DNA of 64,000 nt, taken from contig NZ_CP019966.1 in the NCBI RefSeq assembly GCF_003031265.1, forward strand, positions 3,162,001 to 3,226,000. Reading direction: 5' to 3'. Positions 29,374-39,130 of the stretch are shown one piece after another. The position numbers and the translations under genes were made by a program. Below the pieces are notes generated by a model. That model was not told the origin of the DNA, did not search any database, and was given only the letters and a program-made list of their open reading frames with translations. The DNA comes from Rhodopseudomonas palustris (lineage in GTDB: Bacteria > Pseudomonadota > Alphaproteobacteria > Rhizobiales > Xanthobacteraceae). How positions within the stretch are numbered: position 1 is the stretch's first letter; each line of letters starts with the position of its first letter.

Positions 29374-30231
29374 TCAGCGCTGCAGATCCGGCGGCAACGG
29401 CGGGTTCTCGCGCATCAAGGTGATGGTGACGCGGCGGTTGGCGGCGAGTGTCGGCGCATCGGGAAACAGCGGTTCGCCGTCGCCCTTGCCGACCAGCGAG
29501 AGCACCTGGCTGGTGGGCAGGCCCTCCTGCTTCAGGACCTCGCGCACCGCATTGGCTCGGTTCACCGACAGGCTGAGCGGATCGTCATCGCCAGCTTGTA
29601 CCACGGTCGCCGCGGTGTGGCCGACGATGATCACGCGCAGAGAGGTCGCGCGCAGCGGCGCAGCGAGCCGGGCGACCAGCTTGCGGGTGCGTTCGTAAGG
29701 CACCGCCGAGCCGTCCGGAAACATCGGCCGGCCGTCCTGATCGGTGAGTTCGAGATTGAGCCCGACCGGCGTCTCTTCGAACACGACGTTCTTGGACATC
29801 TCGGCCAGTTCCGGCACGTCCTGCAGCGCTTGGCGCAGCGACGCGGAAGCCAGCGCGAATTCGCGCTCGGCCTTGGCATGAGAAGCGGCGCTCCCCGAAC
29901 CACCGGCCTCTTCCAGATGCGGCGTGTTGCTGGCCTGATCGGGTGCGACGTTGCGCTTGCTCTTGACGTGGCCCTGCACCGGCACGCCGTCGGTCTCGAT
30001 CACGCCGGCGAACCGCGAGTTCTGCTGCACGCCGAACGCGTCGCGCATCGAGCCGGCCACGATCTGCATCTTGCGCAAGTCCTGGGTCGAGAACGACACC
30101 AGCATGACGAAGAAGCTGACCAGAAGGCCCATCAGGTCGGCAAAGGTGACGAACCAGCCGTGGGTGGCGTGAGCTTCCTCGGGCTTCTTCTTGTTGTTGC
30201 CCGAGGACAGGCGTCCACCACCACCCTTCAT
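29374..30231 (-). CDS. MotB-like protein with OmpA/peptidoglycan-binding domain
   Basis: A 285-residue inner-membrane protein. A short basic N-terminus with KKK is followed by one membrane helix (residues 25-48) carrying D32 in FVTFADLMGLLVSFF, the position of the proton-carrying aspartate of MotB. Residues 150-285 form an OmpA-type peptidoglycan-binding domain (SLSVNRANAVREVL, VGKGDGEPLF, NRRVTITL). The start ATG 30231 is chosen because the longer frame adds an implausible N-terminus. No motA or flagellar gene lies next to it, so its partner must be elsewhere, or its role is not flagellar. Confidence 0.85.
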   Translation of the reverse strand: MKGGGGRLSSGNNKKKPEEAHATHGWFVTFADLMGLLVSFFVMLVSFSTQDLRKMQIVAGSMRDAFGVQQNSRFAGVIETDGVPVQGHVKSKRNVAPDQASNTPHLEEAGGSGSAASHAKAEREFALASASLRQALQDVPELAEMSKNVVFEETPVGLNLELTDQDGRPMFPDGSAVPYERTRKLVARLAAPLRATSLRVIIVGHTAATVVQAGDDDPLSLSVNRANAVREVLKQEGLPTSQVLSLVGKGDGEPLFPDAPTLAANRRVTITLMRENPPLPPDLQR

Positions 30232-30491
30232 CGGCTTGGATCCGATGCGGTCGACGACGGCAGCAAGATGGGAAGTCCGAAGCGCATGAGCGGATCGCCG
30301 CTGGTCAATACCCGGCGCCGCGACCCCGCATACGGTGCAAGGTGATTGCAGCAAGATGCGCTTCGCAGCGGCATTTCTTGTAGCGGCTGCGGATTACCAA
30401 ACGGTTTCGTCAGTCTATAACATTCTTTAACCAAAATGCGTCTGTGTCGCCACCTCATGACTCGCAGCATCTCATCGACAAGGTTCTCAGC

Positions 30492-31118
30492 ATGACCACC
30501 GCCCTCGCCCCCGGCGCCGCCGATGCGCTGCTGTTCGATCTCGGCCGCGTGGTGATCGACTACGATCTGCGCCGCACCTTGAAGGCGTGGGCCGTCGAGC
30601 TCGGCAGCGATCCGCATGCGCTGATGGCCAAGCTGGCGCAGGACGACACCTTCCATCGCTATGAGACAGGCCACGTCACCGATGCGCAGTTCTTCGCCGC
30701 CGTGCGCAGCGCGCTCGGGCTGACGCTGACCGACGAACAGTTGCGCGAAGGCTGGAACGCGATCTTCATCGGCGAAATGCCGGGCATCGCGCCGCTGCTC
30801 GACCGCGCCGCCAAGCAGCTGCCGTTGTACGCGCTGTCCAACACCAACGATGCGCATATCGCGCATTTCTCCGAGCACTATGCCGAGCTGCTGGTGCACT
30901 TCCGCGAACTGTTTCTGTCGTCGCAGATCGGCATGCGTAAGCCGCACGCCGAGACCTACGATTACGTCGTCAAGGCGATCGGCGTTGCACCACAGCGCAT
31001 TGTGTTCTTCGACGATCTGGCGGAAAACATCGAAGCCGCGCGCGAGCGCGGGCTGCACGCCGTCCAGGTGCATTCCAGCGACGACGTCGCCCGCACCCTC
31101 GATCAGCTCGGGCTGTAA
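30492..31118 (+). CDS. HAD-family hydrolase (YihX-like)
   Basis: A 208-residue haloacid-dehalogenase-fold phosphatase. Motif I is LLFDLGRVVID with nucleophile D16 and glycine instead of the second aspartate, as in YihX-type sugar-phosphatases and epoxide-hydrolase-like members. Motif II is ALSNTND, the motif III lysine lies in GMRKPHAETYD, and motif IV is VFFDDLAENIEAAR. Substrate is not known. The thioesterase gene follows 30 bases later in the same direction. Confidence 0.88.
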   Translation: MTTALAPGAADALLFDLGRVVIDYDLRRTLKAWAVELGSDPHALMAKLAQDDTFHRYETGHVTDAQFFAAVRSALGLTLTDEQLREGWNAIFIGEMPGIAPLLDRAAKQLPLYALSNTNDAHIAHFSEHYAELLVHFRELFLSSQIGMRKPHAETYDYVVKAIGVAPQRIVFFDDLAENIEAARERGLHAVQVHSSDDVARTLDQLGL

Positions 31119-31148
31119 GCGCGCGAAACCGACGACCGACGAGACGTG

Positions 31149-31637
31149 ATGATGACCGACGCTTCTGCCGATCTTGCCTGGGATCATCCCGCCCCGTTCA
31201 CGCTACCGATGACGCCCGCGCCGGCCGATATCGACGGCCTCAACCACACCAACAACTCGGTCTATGTGCGATGGTGCGACAGCGTCGGCTGGGCGCATTC
31301 AGAAGCGCTCGGGCTGTCGCTCGCCGACTGGCAGCGGATCGATCGGGCGATGGCAATCCGGCGCGGCGAATACGACTACCTGCTGCCGAGCCATTTGGGC
31401 GACGAATTGCTGCTGGGAACCTGGATCTATGGCAGCGACGGCAAGCTGGTGATGGAACGCCGCTTCCAGCTGATCCGCCTGCGCGACGGCGCCACCATCA
31501 TGCGCGGACGCTGGCAACTGGTGTGCATCGAACTGAGCAGCGGCCGCCCGCGCCGCCTGCCGCCGGAATTCGCCAGCGTCTATCTGCCGGTGATGATCAA
31601 GGCCGACGACGGCGGCCAAGCGCCGGCAACGACTTAA
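31149..31637 (+). CDS. Acyl-CoA thioesterase-like hotdog-fold protein
   Basis: A 162-residue single hotdog domain of the 4-hydroxybenzoyl-CoA thioesterase type. The signature is PADIDGLNHTNNSVYVRWC, with aspartate and asparagine in place of the catalytic region of YbgC/FadM enzymes, followed by the central helix and RRGEYDYLLPSHLGDELL. These enzymes cleave acyl-CoA or acyl-ACP. Three in-frame starts (GTG 31146, ATG 31149, ATG 31152) lie together; none has a strong ribosome site, so the exact start is uncertain. Probably cotranscribed with the HAD gene. Confidence 0.85.
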   Translation: MMTDASADLAWDHPAPFTLPMTPAPADIDGLNHTNNSVYVRWCDSVGWAHSEALGLSLADWQRIDRAMAIRRGEYDYLLPSHLGDELLLGTWIYGSDGKLVMERRFQLIRLRDGATIMRGRWQLVCIELSSGRPRRLPPEFASVYLPVMIKADDGGQAPATT

Positions 31638-31704
31638 GGCAGCCTCTCCTGCTCGGCCCGAATGCGTCTTGAGCCGGGGCGAAGGAAACCGCGACGCGCT
31701 CGGT

Positions 31705-31722
31705 ATCAGCCTCGAGGCTGAT
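31705..31722. promoter_or_regulatory. Perfect 18-base palindrome upstream of arr
   Basis: ATCAGCCTCGAGGCTGAT reads the same on both strands without mismatch. It lies 60 bases before the arr start codon and 67 bases after the thioesterase stop. It could be a repressor site for arr or a hairpin in the transcript. No T-run follows it, so it is not a normal terminator. Confidence 0.4.
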
Positions 31723-31781
31723 GAACCCGACACACACCGACGTCGTTGTCGTCGGTTCAGTCACACCGGAGCGCGCCCCTC

Positions 31782-32195
31782 ATGTCCGCAGCGGTCAGCA
31801 TGTTCGTGCGTCAGTTCTTCCACGGGACACGGGCCGATCTCGGTCCCGGGGAGCTGATCGTGATCGGCTACCAGTCCAACTTCACCACCGTCGCGCCGCT
31901 GTCCTGGGTGTATTTCTCCGGCACGCTGGACGCTTCGATCTGGGGCGCCGAGCTCGCCGCCGGCGATGCGCCGCAGCGGATCTATGTGGTCGAACCGACC
32001 GGCCCGTTCGAAGACGATCCCAATCTCACCGACAAGAAATTTCCCGGCAATCCGACGCTGTCCTATCGCTCGAAGCATCCGCTGCGCATCGTCGCCGAAG
32101 TGACCAAGTGGCAGGGCCACTCGCCGGAGCGCGTACAGCAGATGAAGGACGGTCTCGCCCGCCTCAGCGCCGAAGGCGCCGAGATCATCGATTAA
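31782..32195 (+). CDS. arr: Rifamycin NAD-dependent ADP-ribosyltransferase (Arr)
   Basis: Arr transfers ADP-ribose from NAD to the 23-hydroxyl of rifamycins, giving resistance. The 137-residue protein aligns along its length with the family: FFHGTRADLGPGELI at the start, GTLDASIWGAELAAG, YVVEPTGPFEDDPNLTDKKF and HPLRIVAEVTKWQGHSP. The residues H14, Y44 and D79 are spaced exactly as the catalytic H19, Y49 and D84 of the M. smegmatis enzyme. I chose ATG 31782, which has GGAG ten bases upstream. No insertion sequence or integron is next to it. Confidence 0.93.
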   Translation: MSAAVSMFVRQFFHGTRADLGPGELIVIGYQSNFTTVAPLSWVYFSGTLDASIWGAELAAGDAPQRIYVVEPTGPFEDDPNLTDKKFPGNPTLSYRSKHPLRIVAEVTKWQGHSPERVQQMKDGLARLSAEGAEIID

Positions 32196-32246
32196 CGCTT
32201 CAGAAGCACTGCGGCGTGGACTCGCGCGCAATGCCGCGACCGTTCG

Positions 32247-32576
32247 TTACTGCGCCGGCAGCGCCCGGCAATCCATCGAGTACACCAGCTCGCCCTTGGC
32301 GGTGCGGCCGATCGGCTGGCACGGCGTCGACGTACGGCTCGCCTGTGCGCTCGGCGCTGCCGCAGGCCGCGCGGCTTCGCTCGGAGCCGCGGCCGGCGCG
32401 GCTACAGGGGCCGCTGCAGGCTCAGGCGCGGATGCGGATGGCGGGCCGTAATCGCCGGCGTTGAACGACGGCGCCCAGCCTTTGCTCCAGTCGTGGCGCA
32501 TCCAATACACCGAGCCGAACGCGATGATGCCGACCACGACCATGATCCGCAGGAACCATTTCGGGAAATCTTCCAT
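32247..32576 (-). CDS. Small single-pass membrane protein, function unknown
   Basis: A 109-residue protein with one N-terminal membrane helix (about residues 8-26, FLRIMVVVGIIAFGSVYWM), a 45-residue Ala/Pro-rich linker, and a C-terminal 25-residue part with two cysteines (CQPIGR and MDCRAL) that might form a disulfide outside the membrane. GGAG lies eight bases before the ATG. It is convergent with arr. I do not recognise the family. Confidence 0.6.
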   Translation of the reverse strand: MEDFPKWFLRIMVVVGIIAFGSVYWMRHDWSKGWAPSFNAGDYGPPSASAPEPAAAPVAAPAAAPSEAARPAAAPSAQASRTSTPCQPIGRTAKGELVYSMDCRALPAQ

Positions 32577-32774
32577 CTGCGCGCTCCACGTCCGCTCGAT
32601 GCCTGGAACCGGTCGTACAGGCGAAGACGACGGTTCGACAATAATGATTTAGGCCGACGCGGCGGCACGCCGCGCTCGCCGCCGACGCCGAGCGCATCTT
32701 GCGCGGGCGCTGCGCGCCACCTAAAGCCGGATCGTGACGGTTCGATTTCAACTTGCCTGCGAGGGAGAGGCCCG

Positions 32775-33986
32775 ATGGCTCTGATGCCGGTCGACGACGC
32801 GCTGGCCGCGGTGCTGGCTGGTGCGCATGGACTCGACACCGAGCTGGTCGCGATCGAGGACGCGCACCGCCGCGTGCTGGCGCGCGATCTCGCCGCGCTG
32901 CGGACCCAGCCGCCGCAGGCGATGTCGGCAATGGACGGCTACGCCGTGCGCGCTGCGGACGTGGCGGCGACACCGGCAACGCTCCGGGTGATCGGCGAGA
33001 TCGCGGCCGGCCGCCCGGCGACGATCGGCATTGGCCCAGGCGAAGCGCTGCGCATCTTCACCGGCGGCGTGGTGCCGGACGGTTCGGACGCCGTGGTGAT
33101 CCAGGAAGACACCGTGCGCGACGGCGACCGCGTCACCGTCAATGAAGCCGTCAAACCCGGCCGTCACATCCGCCCGGCCGGAATCGATTTCAAGGAATCC
33201 CAGGTGCTGCTGCGCCAGGGTCACCGGCTGAACGACCGCGACCTCGCGCTCGCCGCCGGCATGAACCACGCGGCGCTGCCGGTGCATCGCCGCCCGCGGC
33301 TGGCGATGCTCGCCACCGGCGATGAGCTGGTGATGCCGGGCACGGCGCCCGCTCCCGGCCAGATCGTCTATTCCAACGGCTACGCGCTGCGTGCGCTGGC
33401 GCGCGCCGAGGGCGCCGACGTGATCGACCTCGGCATTGCCGCCGACACGCTGGAAGCGACCCAAGCCGCGATCCGGCAGGCGCGCGATCTCGGCGTCGAT
33501 TTGCTCGTCACCACCGGCGGCGCATCGGCCGGCGACCACGATCTGGTCAAAGGCGCGCTGGAGGCCGAAGGCACCACGATCGCGTTCTGGAAGATCGCGA
33601 TGCGCCCGGGCAAGCCGATGATGCACGGTCATCTCGGCCCGATGCGGGTGATCGGCCTGCCCGGCAATCCGGTGTCGTCCTACGTCTGCGCGGTGCTGTT
33701 CATGGTGCCGCTGATCCGCGCGCTGTGCGGCATGAGCGAGCCACGGCATGTCCGCGAGCCGGCGCTGCTCGGCGCGGATCTTTCTGCCAACGATCAGCGC
33801 GAGGACTATCTGCGCGCCACGCTGTCGCGCGACGAGACCGGACGGCAGCTCGCCACTCCGGTCGACAGCCAGGATTCGTCGCTGCTGGCGCGGCTGGCAT
33901 CGGCGGAAGCGCTGATCGTGCGCCCGGCTTTCGCGCCGGCCGCACCCGCCGGTTCACCCTGCGTCATCCTTAAGCTCCCGCTATAG
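32775..33986 (+). CDS. moeA: Molybdopterin molybdenumtransferase MoeA
   Basis: MoeA inserts molybdate into adenylated molybdopterin to finish the molybdenum cofactor. The 403-residue protein starts at ATG 32775 behind GAGGGAGAGG. Family motifs are [56 protein letters not shown] and GLPGNPVSS. Its neighbours are lexA downstream (after 176 bases) and, across an accessory block, moaC upstream, which suggests the original order trpC-moaC-moeA-lexA has been opened by insertion. Confidence 0.97.
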   Translation: MALMPVDDALAAVLAGAHGLDTELVAIEDAHRRVLARDLAALRTQPPQAMSAMDGYAVRAADVAATPATLRVIGEIAAGRPATIGIGPGEALRIFTGGVVPDGSDAVVIQEDTVRDGDRVTVNEAVKPGRHIRPAGIDFKESQVLLRQGHRLNDRDLALAAGMNHAALPVHRRPRLAMLATGDELVMPGTAPAPGQIVYSNGYALRALARAEGADVIDLGIAADTLEATQAAIRQARDLGVDLLVTTGGASAGDHDLVKGALEAEGTTIAFWKIAMRPGKPMMHGHLGPMRVIGLPGNPVSSYVCAVLFMVPLIRALCGMSEPRHVREPALLGADLSANDQREDYLRATLSRDETGRQLATPVDSQDSSLLARLASAEALIVRPAFAPAAPAGSPCVILKLPL

Positions 33987-34025
33987 CGACCCGTGAAAAT
34001 CCTAGATTTCGATTAAGAGGTTGCG

Positions 34026-34040
34026 GAACACACCCCGAAC
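34026..34040. promoter_or_regulatory. SOS box (LexA operator) upstream of lexA
   Basis: GAAC-N7-GAAC at 34026-34040 is a perfect copy of the alphaproteobacterial LexA site, which is GTTC-N7-GTTC read from the other strand. It lies about 120 bases upstream of the lexA start codon, as expected for autoregulation of lexA in this class. Confidence 0.9.
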
Positions 34041-34162
34041 AGATAGTGTCCGTTCATGATTTGTTTTCGAGATTCGGCGACGGTGACGCTCTCACAAGGG
34101 CTCGTGGCCCGAACCGAAACGCACCTCGAACCGGCACATCATCGCCGACTGGGGATTTGCCG

Positions 34163-34873
34163 ATGCTGACGCGCAAGCAGTTTGAGCTGTTGAAATTCAT
34201 CAACGAGCGACTGAAGGAAGCCGGCGTGCCGCCGTCCTTCGACGAGATGAAGGATGCGCTCGACCTCCGTTCCAAGTCCGGCATCCACCGCCTGATCACC
34301 GCGCTGGAAGAGCGCGGCTTCATCCGGCGGCTGCCCAATCGCGCCCGCGCGATCGAAGTCATCAAGCTGCCCGACACCGGCGGGATGCCCGGCAACAGCC
34401 GCCGCGGTTTCACCCCGAGCGTAATCGAAGGCAATCTCGGCAAGGTGCGGCCGCCGAGCCCGGCGCCGGCCGAGGATGACCATGATCGCGGCAGCGTCGC
34501 GGTGCCGGTGATGGGCCGGATCGCGGCCGGTACGCCGATCGAAGCCCTGCAAAGCCGCAGCCACACCATCAGCGTGCCGGCCGACATGCTCGGCAGCGGC
34601 GAGCACTACGCGCTGGAAGTGCGCGGCGACTCGATGGTCGAAGCCGGCATCCTCGATGGCGACATGGCGCTGATCCAGAAGAACGACATCGCCGATACCG
34701 GCGACATCGTGGTGGCGCTGATCGACGAAGAGGAAGCTACGCTGAAGCGCTTCCGCCGCCGCGGCGCCTCGATCGCGCTGGAGCCGGCCAACGCCGCCTA
34801 TGAGGTGCGGATCCTGCCGCCGAACCGCGTCCGCATCCAGGGTAAGCTGATCGGGCTGTACCGCAAGTATTGA
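34163..34873 (+). CDS. lexA: LexA repressor
   Basis: LexA represses the SOS regulon and cleaves itself when RecA filaments form. The 236-residue protein has a winged helix-turn-helix domain (residues 1-65, [19 protein letters not shown]), a linker and an S24 peptidase domain. The autocleavage site is the A122-G123 bond in GRIAAGTP, the nucleophile is S157 in [12 protein letters not shown] and the general base is K195 in EATLKRF. The open frame extends to 34046, but the ATG at 34163 fits the family's start. An SOS box lies upstream. Confidence 0.98.
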   Translation: MLTRKQFELLKFINERLKEAGVPPSFDEMKDALDLRSKSGIHRLITALEERGFIRRLPNRARAIEVIKLPDTGGMPGNSRRGFTPSVIEGNLGKVRPPSPAPAEDDHDRGSVAVPVMGRIAAGTPIEALQSRSHTISVPADMLGSGEHYALEVRGDSMVEAGILDGDMALIQKNDIADTGDIVVALIDEEEATLKRFRRRGASIALEPANAAYEVRILPPNRVRIQGKLIGLYRKY

Positions 34874-34932
34874 GGCGCGCAGCGGACAGAGCTGGTCTCC
34901 CGCTCTGTCGTCGGCGTGCGGGCCTTTGCGCC

Positions 34933-37194
34933 CTACTCGTCGCCCACTTGGTCCTGTGGCGCCGGCGTTGCGTCGATCGGCGCACGGCGGCGGCTTGAAG
35001 GTTCGGTCGAGATAGCCGCGTCCGTCGCCGCTGGAGCCCAGGGCCGACTCTGGCCGCGAGGTCGGGCGGCCTCCGCCACGAACAGCCCTCGATCGTTTCC
35101 GCGCCGCCGCAGCGCCAGCGCGCCATTCGCCTGTAATTCGTCCCGGCCGATCACCCGTGCGGCGCAATCCGGCGGCGGCTGGCCGGCGGTGATGATCAGC
35201 ACGGCACGGGCGCAATCGTCGGCGAGCCCATCGGGACGGAGCGACAGTGCGACCAACCGTCCGTCGGCGAGCGGCGTCACACAGCCGTCCGGATCGCAGG
35301 AGACGCCGGCTCGCAGCGATGCTGCATCCGGGGCGCGGGAATCGGCATCGGCGGCGAGCCACTCCTTCAGCCGAAAGCTATCCGCGCCGCCCTGCATCAG
35401 GCGCAGCCGGCCGTCGGCGCCGCGTACCGCGACCTGCCTGCCGTCGCCGGCAATCAGCACCTCCGGCTGCGGCGTTAGCGCCGCCCAGGCGATGGCGACG
35501 CCAACGCTGAGCGCCCCGGCCCAGCGCAGCGGCGAGCGGAGCAGACCGAGCATCACGATACCGAGCGAGGCGACGAGCAAGGGGCCGGTGCCGAACGCGG
35601 TGACGCGGCCGACCGCGCCGGGCAGCGACGCCACCCATTGAGCGACCAGGATCATCCAGTCGATCCCGAGTTCCATGATCCGCCAGAACGGCGCATCGAG
35701 CCCGAACGGCATCGCCGCGAGCCCGAGCAGCCCCGCCGGCATCACGATCGCCGACACCACCGGCATGGCCGCCAGATTGCTGAGCACGCCATAGGGCGTG
35801 ATGCGGTGGAAGTGATAGGCCGCGTACGGCATCGTCGCGAAGCCGGCGACCAGCGAAGCCAGCGCCAGCAGTGCAATCTCCCGCCCGCCCCACAGCGCCA
35901 CCCGCGCAGCAGTCGAACTATCGGCCTGCGCGAACAGCGCCGGCATGCCGATCTGCACCAGCGCCACCAACCCAAGTGTGGCCGCGAACGACATCTGGAA
36001 GCTCGGATGCACCAACGCTTCCGGCGCGATCAACAGCACGACCAGTGCGGCCAGCGCCAGGGTCCGAAACGTGATCGCGCGGCGGTCGACCATCACGGCG
36101 ATCAACACCACCGCGGTCATCAGAAAGCTGCGCTGGGTCGCAACTTCCGCACCCGACAGCGCCAGATAGAACGCGGCCGCCAGAAGCGCGACCGCGGCCG
36201 CAACCTTCTTGATCGGAAACGTCACGGTCAGCCGCGGGATCAGCGCCAGCAGGGCACGCAGCGCGAAGAACACCACGCCGGCCACCACCGCCATGTGATA
36301 ACCGGAGATCGACAGCACGTGACCGAGACCGGAGATGAACATCGCGTCGTTCACCGGGGTCGAGATCGCGTCTCGCTTACCGGTGAGCAGCGCGGTGGCG
36401 ATCGCGCGCGGATCGCCCCCCAGCGACGCGCGGATCCGGGCGTCGATCGCATCGCGCAGGCCCTGCATCACCGCGGCGTAGCGCAAGCGCCAGCCGCCAT
36501 CCTGCGGCGGCTCGGCGGTGGTGATCGCGCCGAGTACGAAGCCGGACGCCGCGATGCCCTGGAAGTACAAATCGCGCGCGAAGTCGTAGCTGCCCGGTCG
36601 CAGCGGTTGAAGCGGCGGCTGCAGCCGCGCCTTCAATGTCACGAAGCTGCCGACCGCAGGCGCCGTCCCTTTCTTCACCGACAGCCGCACCCGCTCCAGC
36701 GATGGTACCCGCGCCGCCTGCATCTGCGTCACGCGGAGGACGAAGCGATCGGTGCGCTCGCGCTCCTCGCGGATTTCGACAAAGCCCCGCAGCTCCGCGG
36801 CGAACACCGGCGCGGCCAGCACCGGATGCGCGATCCGTGCCGCTTTCAGCGACGCGGTCGCAAAGCCTGCCACGAGAGCCGCCAGCAACAGGACCGGTGC
36901 GAAGGCTTGGCTGCGCCGCAGCAGGATGGCCGCGCTTCCGAACGCCGCCGCGGTCGCTGCCGCCACCCAGGCAACCGGCTCGTGATCGGCGGCGAAGTAC
37001 AAGGCAATACCGGCGCCGAATGCCACCGGCGTCCACGGCAGCAAGCGGCCCGGCCCCGCCTCGGCCCGCGCCCAGTCGCGTAACAGATCAAGAAAAGCCG
37101 GTCCCCACGACAGGCCGGACGGCAGCAACGCACCGGCGCCCGCCGGCACCCCGGTCGGCCATGTCCGTGCTCTGGTCCGATCGCGCCGCTCCAC
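34933..37194 (-). CDS. comEC: ComEC/Rec2-family DNA-uptake channel protein
   Basis: ComEC forms the inner-membrane channel for incoming single-stranded DNA during natural transformation. The protein has a DUF4131-type N-terminal part with membrane helices, the competence domain (GLGHVLSISGYHMAVVAGV) and many membrane segments to about residue 590. The C-terminal region lacks any HxHxDH motif, so the metallo-beta-lactamase-like nuclease domain is absent or eroded. The start is uncertain: I use GTG 37194, since the frame up to TTG 37269 adds an arginine-rich stretch. Divergence or cotranscription with glnS is unclear. Confidence 0.9.
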   Translation of the reverse strand: MERRDRTRARTWPTGVPAGAGALLPSGLSWGPAFLDLLRDWARAEAGPGRLLPWTPVAFGAGIALYFAADHEPVAWVAAATAAAFGSAAILLRRSQAFAPVLLLAALVAGFATASLKAARIAHPVLAAPVFAAELRGFVEIREERERTDRFVLRVTQMQAARVPSLERVRLSVKKGTAPAVGSFVTLKARLQPPLQPLRPGSYDFARDLYFQGIAASGFVLGAITTAEPPQDGGWRLRYAAVMQGLRDAIDARIRASLGGDPRAIATALLTGKRDAISTPVNDAMFISGLGHVLSISGYHMAVVAGVVFFALRALLALIPRLTVTFPIKKVAAAVALLAAAFYLALSGAEVATQRSFLMTAVVLIAVMVDRRAITFRTLALAALVVLLIAPEALVHPSFQMSFAATLGLVALVQIGMPALFAQADSSTAARVALWGGREIALLALASLVAGFATMPYAAYHFHRITPYGVLSNLAAMPVVSAIVMPAGLLGLAAMPFGLDAPFWRIMELGIDWMILVAQWVASLPGAVGRVTAFGTGPLLVASLGIVMLGLLRSPLRWAGALSVGVAIAWAALTPQPEVLIAGDGRQVAVRGADGRLRLMQGGADSFRLKEWLAADADSRAPDAASLRAGVSCDPDGCVTPLADGRLVALSLRPDGLADDCARAVLIITAGQPPPDCAARVIGRDELQANGALALRRRGNDRGLFVAEAARPRGQSRPWAPAATDAAISTEPSSRRRAPIDATPAPQDQVGDE

Positions 37195-37286
37195 GGCACC
37201 CGCCCCCGTCCGCCGCGAGCGGAACAGTGGAGCAGAATGCCTCCGCCGGCAATCACCGGCGGAGCGCAATCAGGATCAGTGGTAGC

Positions 37287-38969
37287 TCAGCCCTTCGCGA
37301 CTTCCTTGGCGAAGGTATCGCGCAACCCGATGGTACGATTGAACACCGGCTTATCCGGTGTCGAGTCACGATCGCGGACGAAGTAACCCTGGCGCTCGAA
37401 CTGCAGCGGCTCGGTCGAGTTGCTGGCCGCCGTCTCCGGCTCGATCCGCGCCTCGGTCAGCACCTCGAGCGACTGCGGATTGAGGTCATCGGCAAAGGTC
37501 GCAGCGCTCGGCGCCGGATTGGCGAACAACTGATTGTAGATCCGGATCTCGGCCTTCACCGACTGCGCCGCCGGCAACCAGTGCATCGTCGCCTTGACCT
37601 TGCGGCCGTCGGGCGCGTTGCCGCCGCGGGTTTCCGGATCATAGGTGCAGCGCAGCTCGACGATCTCGCCGGCGTCGTTCTTGATCACCTCACGGCACTT
37701 GATGAAGTAAGCATAGCGCAGCCGCACCTCATTGCCCGGAGACAGCCGGAAAAACTTCTTCGGCGGGTTCTCCATGAAGTCGTCCTGCTCGATGTAGATC
37801 TCGCGGCCGAATGCGATCTTGCGGGTGCCGAGGCTCGGATCGTCCGGATGGTTGATCGCCTCGAGCTCTTCGGTCTGGCCTTCCGGGTAGTTCTCGATCA
37901 CCACCTTCAGCGGCTTCAGCACCGCCATCCGCCGCTGCGCGGTGCGGTTCAATTCCTCGCGGATGCAGAATTCCAACATGCCGAGATCGACCACGCTGTT
38001 GGCCTTGGCAACGCCGATCCGCTTGACGAAGTCACGCAGCGCCGCCGGCGGCACGCCGCGGCGCCGCATCCCGGCCATCGTCGGCATCCGCGGATCGTCC
38101 CAGCCGGCGACATGGCCGCCGCGCACCAGCTCGGTCAGCACACGCTTCGACAGCAGCGTGTAGGTGATGTTGAGCCGCGCGAACTCGTACTGCCGCGGCT
38201 GCGACGGCACCGGCAGCTTCGACAGCAGCCATTCGTACAGCGGCCGGTGATCCTCGAACTCCAACGTACAGATCGAGTGGGTGATGCCCTCGATCGCATC
38301 CGACTGGCCGTGCGCGTAGTCGTAGCTCGGATAGATCGACCATTTGTCGCCGGTGCGCGGATGGTGCGCATGCAGGATGCGGTACAGCACCGGATCGCGC
38401 AGGTTGATGTTGCCCGACGCCATATCGATCTTGGCGCGCAGCACCCGCGCGCCGTTCGGGAATTCGCCGGCCTTCATCCGCCGGAACAGATCGAGATTCT
38501 CCTCAACCGAACGGTCGCGGAACGGGCTGTTCTTACCCGGCTCGGTCAGCGTGCCACGGCTGGCGCGGATCTCGTCCTGCGACTGATCGTCGACATAGGC
38601 GTCGCCGTTTTTGATCATCAGCTCCGCCCAGGCGTAGAGCTGCTCGAAATAGTCCGAGGCGTAGAACATGTGCTCGCCCCAGTCGAAGCCGAGCCAGTGG
38701 ACGTCGGCCTGGATCGAGTCGATGTATTCCTGTTCTTCTTTGGTCGGATTGGTGTCGTCGAACCGCAGATGGCAGCGGCCGCCGAATTCCTTCGCGATGC
38801 CGAAATTCAGCGCGATCGACTTGGCATGGCCGATATGCAGATAGCCGTTGGGCTCCGGCGGGAACCTGGTCACGATGGTCCGGTGCTTCCCGCTGTCGAG
38901 ATCGGCCTGGACGATGTCGCGAATGAAGTCGCGCCCTGCCTCGCCCGCCGCTGTATCTGCCGTCGTCAT
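37287..38969 (-). CDS. glnS: Glutaminyl-tRNA synthetase
   Basis: GlnRS charges tRNA-Gln directly with glutamine. The 560-residue protein has the class I signature [13 protein letters not shown], a FDDTNP motif, and the C-terminal beta-barrel tRNA-binding part ([14 protein letters not shown]), all typical of GlnRS rather than GluRS. Most alphaproteobacteria lack it and make Gln-tRNA by amidation through GatCAB, so its presence is informative. It is head to head with gltX, 161 bases apart. Confidence 0.97.
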   Translation of the reverse strand: MTTADTAAGEAGRDFIRDIVQADLDSGKHRTIVTRFPPEPNGYLHIGHAKSIALNFGIAKEFGGRCHLRFDDTNPTKEEQEYIDSIQADVHWLGFDWGEHMFYASDYFEQLYAWAELMIKNGDAYVDDQSQDEIRASRGTLTEPGKNSPFRDRSVEENLDLFRRMKAGEFPNGARVLRAKIDMASGNINLRDPVLYRILHAHHPRTGDKWSIYPSYDYAHGQSDAIEGITHSICTLEFEDHRPLYEWLLSKLPVPSQPRQYEFARLNITYTLLSKRVLTELVRGGHVAGWDDPRMPTMAGMRRRGVPPAALRDFVKRIGVAKANSVVDLGMLEFCIREELNRTAQRRMAVLKPLKVVIENYPEGQTEELEAINHPDDPSLGTRKIAFGREIYIEQDDFMENPPKKFFRLSPGNEVRLRYAYFIKCREVIKNDAGEIVELRCTYDPETRGGNAPDGRKVKATMHWLPAAQSVKAEIRIYNQLFANPAPSAATFADDLNPQSLEVLTEARIEPETAASNSTEPLQFERQGYFVRDRDSTPDKPVFNRTIGLRDTFAKEVAKG

Positions 38970-39130
38970 GCGTCAATCGTCCTACTGGTCGGAACCGAAA
39001 GGGGTATCTGCCAAATCCGCCGCCCCGCGCCAACCCCCAGGGGCTGCGCGGACCACTTTAGTTATGCGCCGATCCTGCTATACACCCTGCGCGCCGCTCC
39101 GGCGCGTTCCCTTCCCTGCATTTGGTTCGA

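Noticed and set aside
35638..37083. Long open frame on the strand opposite comEC
   Set aside because: It is Arg/His-rich low-complexity translation with no domain, typical of the shadow frame of a GC-rich gene.
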